A stretch of DNA of 64,000 bases from JASJBU01 sp039714735 (GTDB taxonomy: Bacteria; Pseudomonadota; Gammaproteobacteria; Chromatiales; Chromatiaceae): NCBI GenBank assembly GCA_039714735.1, contig JBDLIT010000003.1:9954-73953 (forward strand). Direction: 5' to 3'. Shown piece after piece: positions 60,934 through 64,000 of this stretch; the first letter of the stretch is position 1, and each line of letters starts with the position of its first letter. The notes below the pieces were generated by a model that ran no database searches, was not told the origin of the DNA, and was given only the letters and a program-made list of their open reading frames with translations. A program made the position numbers and the translations under genes.

Positions 60934-62304
60934 ATGAAATTAGGTGTTTTGATTCTGGCCGCCGGTGAAGGAACCAGGATGCGTTCCAATCAGCCGAAAG
61001 TTCTTCATGAACTCGCGGGTAAGCCACTGTTATCTCATGTCATCGATACTGCCCGTGATTTCTCACCCGATGAGATCACCGTTGTGTATGGTCATGGTGG
61101 AGAGCAGGTTCGCAATTTACTTGATGCGGATGACATTGATTGGTGCGAACAAAAAGAACGACTTGGTACCGGGCATGCAGTGATACAGGCGCTGCCTTTT
61201 CTCCAGCGAGTGGATCAGGTAATCATACTTTATGGTGATGTACCGCTGATCAGTGATGAAGCCCTTAAGTCTATGTTACAGAGTCTGCGGAAGACTGACT
61301 TGGTGCTGCTCACCGTCAATCTTGCTGATCCCACAGGATATGGCCGCATAGTACGTGATGACTCGAATCAGGTTCGCGCTATCGTTGAACACAAAGACGC
61401 CAATGAATTTCAGCTGGAGATCAATGAGATCAATACTGGCATCATGGCGCTTAGCAGGCCAAAGCTCGAATCCTGGTTGGCTAAGATAGACAACAAGAAT
61501 TCTCAGGGTGAGTATTACCTGACTGACATTATCGCACTGGCAGTCAGGGACGGTGTGGAAATCGGCGTAGTGCATCCAGACGAAGAAGAAGAGGTCATGG
61601 GTATCAACGACCGAAAGCAGCTTGCCTATCTTGAGCGGCACTATCAAAGAAAAATAGCTGATGAGTTGATGGCTTCCGGAATAACCCTGGCAGATCCCGC
61701 CAGACTCGATATTCGTGGCAATCTAGAGGCAGGCCGTGATGTAACGATCGATTGCAACGTGATTCTTGAAGGTGATGTTGAACTCGCTGAGGGCGTTACT
61801 ATTGGTCCCAATGTCCTAATCAAGAATTCAGTTATTCACGAAAACGTTGAGATCTTCGCTAACAGCGTCGTAGAAGACGCCGAAATAGGCGCTAATTCGC
61901 GAATTGGTCCATTTGCCCGGATTCGACCGGAAAGCAAACTGGCGGATCATGTGCATATTGGAAATTTTGTTGAGATCAAGAAAAGTCAGGTTGCCAGCGG
62001 AAGTAAAATCAATCACTTGAGTTATGTCGGAGATAGCCAGATTGGCAGCAAGGTGAATATCGGCGCAGGAACAATCACCTGTAATTATGATGGCGCGAAT
62101 AAACACCAGACCATCATTGGCGACAATGCCTTTATTGGTTCCGATACACAATTGGTTGCACCCGTCACTGTCGGGGCAGGCGCCACCATCGGTGCGGGCT
62201 CGACCATTACAAAAGACACCCCGATGGATAAACTGACTCTCAGCAGATCGAAGCAGATCAGCGTGGATAACTACCAACGCCCGGTCAAACAACCCAAACA
62301 GTAG
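60934..62304 (+). CDS. glmU: Bifunctional UDP-GlcNAc pyrophosphorylase / glucosamine-1-phosphate acetyltransferase
   Basis: Makes UDP-N-acetylglucosamine for peptidoglycan and lipopolysaccharide. 456 residues from ATG 60934 (MKLGVLILAAGEGTRM), with GGGAG 7 bases upstream; an upstream Met at 60922 is less likely. Pyrophosphorylase domain: LAAGEGTRMRSNQPKVLH, near residues 8-25. Left-handed beta-helix of hexapeptide repeats from about 250, with GPFARIRPESKLADHVHIGN and NHLSYVGDSQIGSKVNIGAG. glmS follows after 19 bases, as in most gammaproteobacteria. Confidence 0.98.
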   Translation: MKLGVLILAAGEGTRMRSNQPKVLHELAGKPLLSHVIDTARDFSPDEITVVYGHGGEQVRNLLDADDIDWCEQKERLGTGHAVIQALPFLQRVDQVIILYGDVPLISDEALKSMLQSLRKTDLVLLTVNLADPTGYGRIVRDDSNQVRAIVEHKDANEFQLEINEINTGIMALSRPKLESWLAKIDNKNSQGEYYLTDIIALAVRDGVEIGVVHPDEEEEVMGINDRKQLAYLERHYQRKIADELMASGITLADPARLDIRGNLEAGRDVTIDCNVILEGDVELAEGVTIGPNVLIKNSVIHENVEIFANSVVEDAEIGANSRIGPFARIRPESKLADHVHIGNFVEIKKSQVASGSKINHLSYVGDSQIGSKVNIGAGTITCNYDGANKHQTIIGDNAFIGSDTQLVAPVTVGAGATIGAGSTITKDTPMDKLTLSRSKQISVDNYQRPVKQPKQ

Positions 62305-62323
62305 CTAACAGGAGCCTTTCACT

Positions 62324-64000
62324 ATGTGTGGCATTGTAGGAGCAGTTGCGCAACGTGATGTGGCGCCGATTTTGTTGGAAGGTCTGAAACGACTTGAGTA
62401 CCGTGGTTACGACTCTGCCGGTCTTGCTGTGCTGAATGATAATCAGTGTATGACCCGGCATCGGACTCTGGGCAAGGTCAAGGAACTGGAAGACGCCTAC
62501 AATGAAAATCCACTACCCGGCAAGATCGGTATCGCACATACCCGATGGGCAACCCATGGTGAGCCTTCGGTCAGAAATGCCCATCCCCATATTTGTAAGG
62601 ACCACGTTGGCATAGTACACAATGGCATTATTGAAAATCATGAGATATTGCGGGTGTCTCAAACCAAGGCCGGGCATAGATTTACCTCTGAAACCGATAC
62701 AGAAGTCATTGTGCATGCCATTCACGATCAACTCGAAACCGGCGTCGATTTGTTGGATGCAGTCAGGAACACCACCCGAATTCTGGATGGCGCCTACGCA
62801 TTAGGCGTGATCAATCGGGAAGAGCCCAACCGCATGATTGTCGCGCGACATGGCAGTCCGTTGGTGATTGGACTCGGTATCGGCGAGAATTTTATTGCCT
62901 CCGATGTGTTTGCCCTGCTCCCGGTCACGCAAAAATTTATCTTCCTCGAAGAGGGAGATATTGCAGAAATAAGCCGTCTGGGAATCATTATCTTTGACCG
63001 GGAAGGCAAGCGTGTCGAACGGGCAATCAAAGAATCAGGCATATCGGCGGATTCTGTAGAACGCGGTGAATACCGTCACTACATGCTCAAGGAGATATTT
63101 GAACAGCCAAGAGCTGTCTCTGACACCCTCGAGGGGCGTATTTCTAAGAACCGGGTGTTGCCAAGCAGCTTTGGTCTGGGCGCCGAAGAGTTACTCAGTT
63201 CTGTTGAAGCTGTACAGATTGTAGCCTGTGGCACCTCATACCACGCCGGTCTGGTGGCGCGTTACTGGTTTGAATCGGTAACGGGCCTGCCTTGCAGTGT
63301 CGAAGTGGCGAGTGAATACCGATACCGGAACCATTTCGTCCCCGCCAACTGTCTGTTTGTCACTATCTCACAATCCGGTGAAACCGCAGACACGCTTGCA
63401 GCTTTAAAACTTGCCAAGAAGCTGGGTTATGCCAGCACTCTCGTCATCTGCAACGTACCGGAAAGTTCGCTGGTGCGTGAGTCAGATATGGTTTTCCTGA
63501 CCCACGCCGGTCCGGAAATTGGCGTTGCATCCACCAAGGCGTTTACCACCCAACTTGTCGCGCTGCTCTTTCTGGTGACTGTGATGGGAAGGTACAACGG
63601 CCTCGATGAAGAGGCGGAGGAGCGCAGGGTTGAGGCCTTACGTACTCTTCCGGGGAAGATAGAAGCCGCCTTGCAACTGGATGAAAAAATAAAGGAATTG
63701 GCCGAGCGTTTCGTGGATAAACAACATGCACTGTTTTTAGGCCGTGGCGATCAATACCCGGTTGCCATGGAAGGCGCACTCAAGCTCAAGGAGATCTCTT
63801 ACATCCATGCAGAGGCCTATCCTGCAGGCGAATTGAAACATGGTCCCCTGGCGCTGATCGATGATGAGATGCCTGTCATCACGGTAGCGCCGAATAACGA
63901 GCTGCTTGAAAAACTCAAATCTAATCTGGAAGAGGTGCGCGCCAGAGGCGGTGAACTCTATGTCTTTGCCGATGATCGGCTTGAGATCGTGGAGGATAAA
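62324..64000 (+). CDS. glmS: Glutamine--fructose-6-phosphate aminotransferase, 3'-truncated by the window edge
   Basis: Converts fructose 6-phosphate and glutamine to glucosamine 6-phosphate, the first step towards GlmU's substrate. 559 codons are present, with no stop before base 64000; about 50 residues are missing. The N-terminal Cys1 nucleophile follows Met (MCGIVGAVAQRD). Glutaminase loop: HTRWATHGEPS. SIS domains: CGTSYHAGLVARYW and SQSGETADTLAALK, then EIGVASTKAFTTQL. GGAG lies ahead of ATG 62324. No ribozyme is expected or seen. Confidence 0.97.
   Translation, partial: MCGIVGAVAQRDVAPILLEGLKRLEYRGYDSAGLAVLNDNQCMTRHRTLGKVKELEDAYNENPLPGKIGIAHTRWATHGEPSVRNAHPHICKDHVGIVHNGIIENHEILRVSQTKAGHRFTSETDTEVIVHAIHDQLETGVDLLDAVRNTTRILDGAYALGVINREEPNRMIVARHGSPLVIGLGIGENFIASDVFALLPVTQKFIFLEEGDIAEISRLGIIIFDREGKRVERAIKESGISADSVERGEYRHYMLKEIFEQPRAVSDTLEGRISKNRVLPSSFGLGAEELLSSVEAVQIVACGTSYHAGLVARYWFESVTGLPCSVEVASEYRYRNHFVPANCLFVTISQSGETADTLAALKLAKKLGYASTLVICNVPESSLVRESDMVFLTHAGPEIGVASTKAFTTQLVALLFLVTVMGRYNGLDEEAEERRVEALRTLPGKIEAALQLDEKIKELAERFVDKQHALFLGRGDQYPVAMEGALKLKEISYIHAEAYPAGELKHGPLALIDDEMPVITVAPNNELLEKLKSNLEEVRARGGELYVFADDRLEIVEDK

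Noticed and set aside
62305..62323. glmS ribozyme or other riboswitch ahead of glmS
   Set aside because: Only 19 bases separate glmU and glmS, too short for a structured leader, and glmS ribozymes are typical of Gram-positives.
1..64000. CRISPR arrays, tRNA, rRNA, insertion sequences, prophage genes
   Set aside because: I scanned the intergenic gaps for spaced direct repeats, cloverleaf-like segments and transposase or integrase frames and saw none. This is by eye only; a tRNAscan or CRISPR search would settle it.

Overview
The window is an ordinary chromosomal stretch from a gammaproteobacterium that includes the replication-origin neighbourhood. The order rpmH-rnpA-yidD-yidC-mnmE, diverging from dnaA-dnaN-recF-gyrB, followed by mnmG-rsmG-parA-parB-atpIBEFHAGDC-glmU-glmS, is the classical gammaproteobacterial arrangement. 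An NtrBC/glnA block, a class II-type CCA enzyme with an HD domain, multihaem-type redox genes and a TusA/PP-loop sulfur-transfer pair would fit a respiring, possibly sulfur-oxidising lineage (Chromatiales or a related group). That placement is inference from gene content, not a phylogenetic result.

Region 1 (1-10 kb) starts inside gpsA. It continues with trmL, a class 1B-like pyrD, an HDOD signalling protein, a minus-strand cysC-lipoprotein-AI-2E transporter run, a TraB-family protein, cca, a DUF4124 protein and a PilZ protein. Region 2 (10-18 kb) holds a decayed cytochrome c' remnant, a 1285-residue FAD/Fe-S oxidoreductase, a small protein of unknown role, a membrane haem-binding Tll0287-like protein, a dihaem cytochrome c and an unknown helical protein. 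Region 3 (18-34 kb) holds a beta-hydroxyacid dehydrogenase, hemE, endonuclease V, ntrC-ntrB, a DUF4124 protein, glnA, a CDF efflux pump, TusA, a PP-loop/NFACT-R enzyme, glyQ-glyS, a MazG-like protein, gmhB and plsC. Region 4 (34-44 kb) is the origin region. Region 5 (44-64 kb) holds a DUF465 protein, a MoxR-DUF58-transglutaminase operon, mnmG-rsmG, parA-parB, the whole F1Fo ATP synthase operon, an FKBP isomerase, glmU and the 5' part of glmS.

Regulatory and structural DNA visible by eye: glnA has a sigma-54 promoter with two upstream NtrC sites 31 bp apart, plus an intrinsic terminator. A third NtrC site lies ahead of ntrBC. Three perfect DnaA boxes flank dnaA. Two parS centromere sites lie inside recF. 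Strong sigma-70-type promoters precede rpmH and atpI. A 241-bp hairpin-forming element occurs twice (ends of gpsA and rsmG), with diverged or truncated relatives at about 15.2, 16.2-16.4 and perhaps 21.5 kb.

No CRISPR array, tRNA, rRNA, transposase or phage gene was found. I did not find a clearly new multi-gene system. The best candidates for a second look are the small hairpin element family, the PP-loop/TusA/CDF cluster, the parS sites embedded in recF, the AT-rich recF-dnaN segment, and the cytochrome c' remnant.
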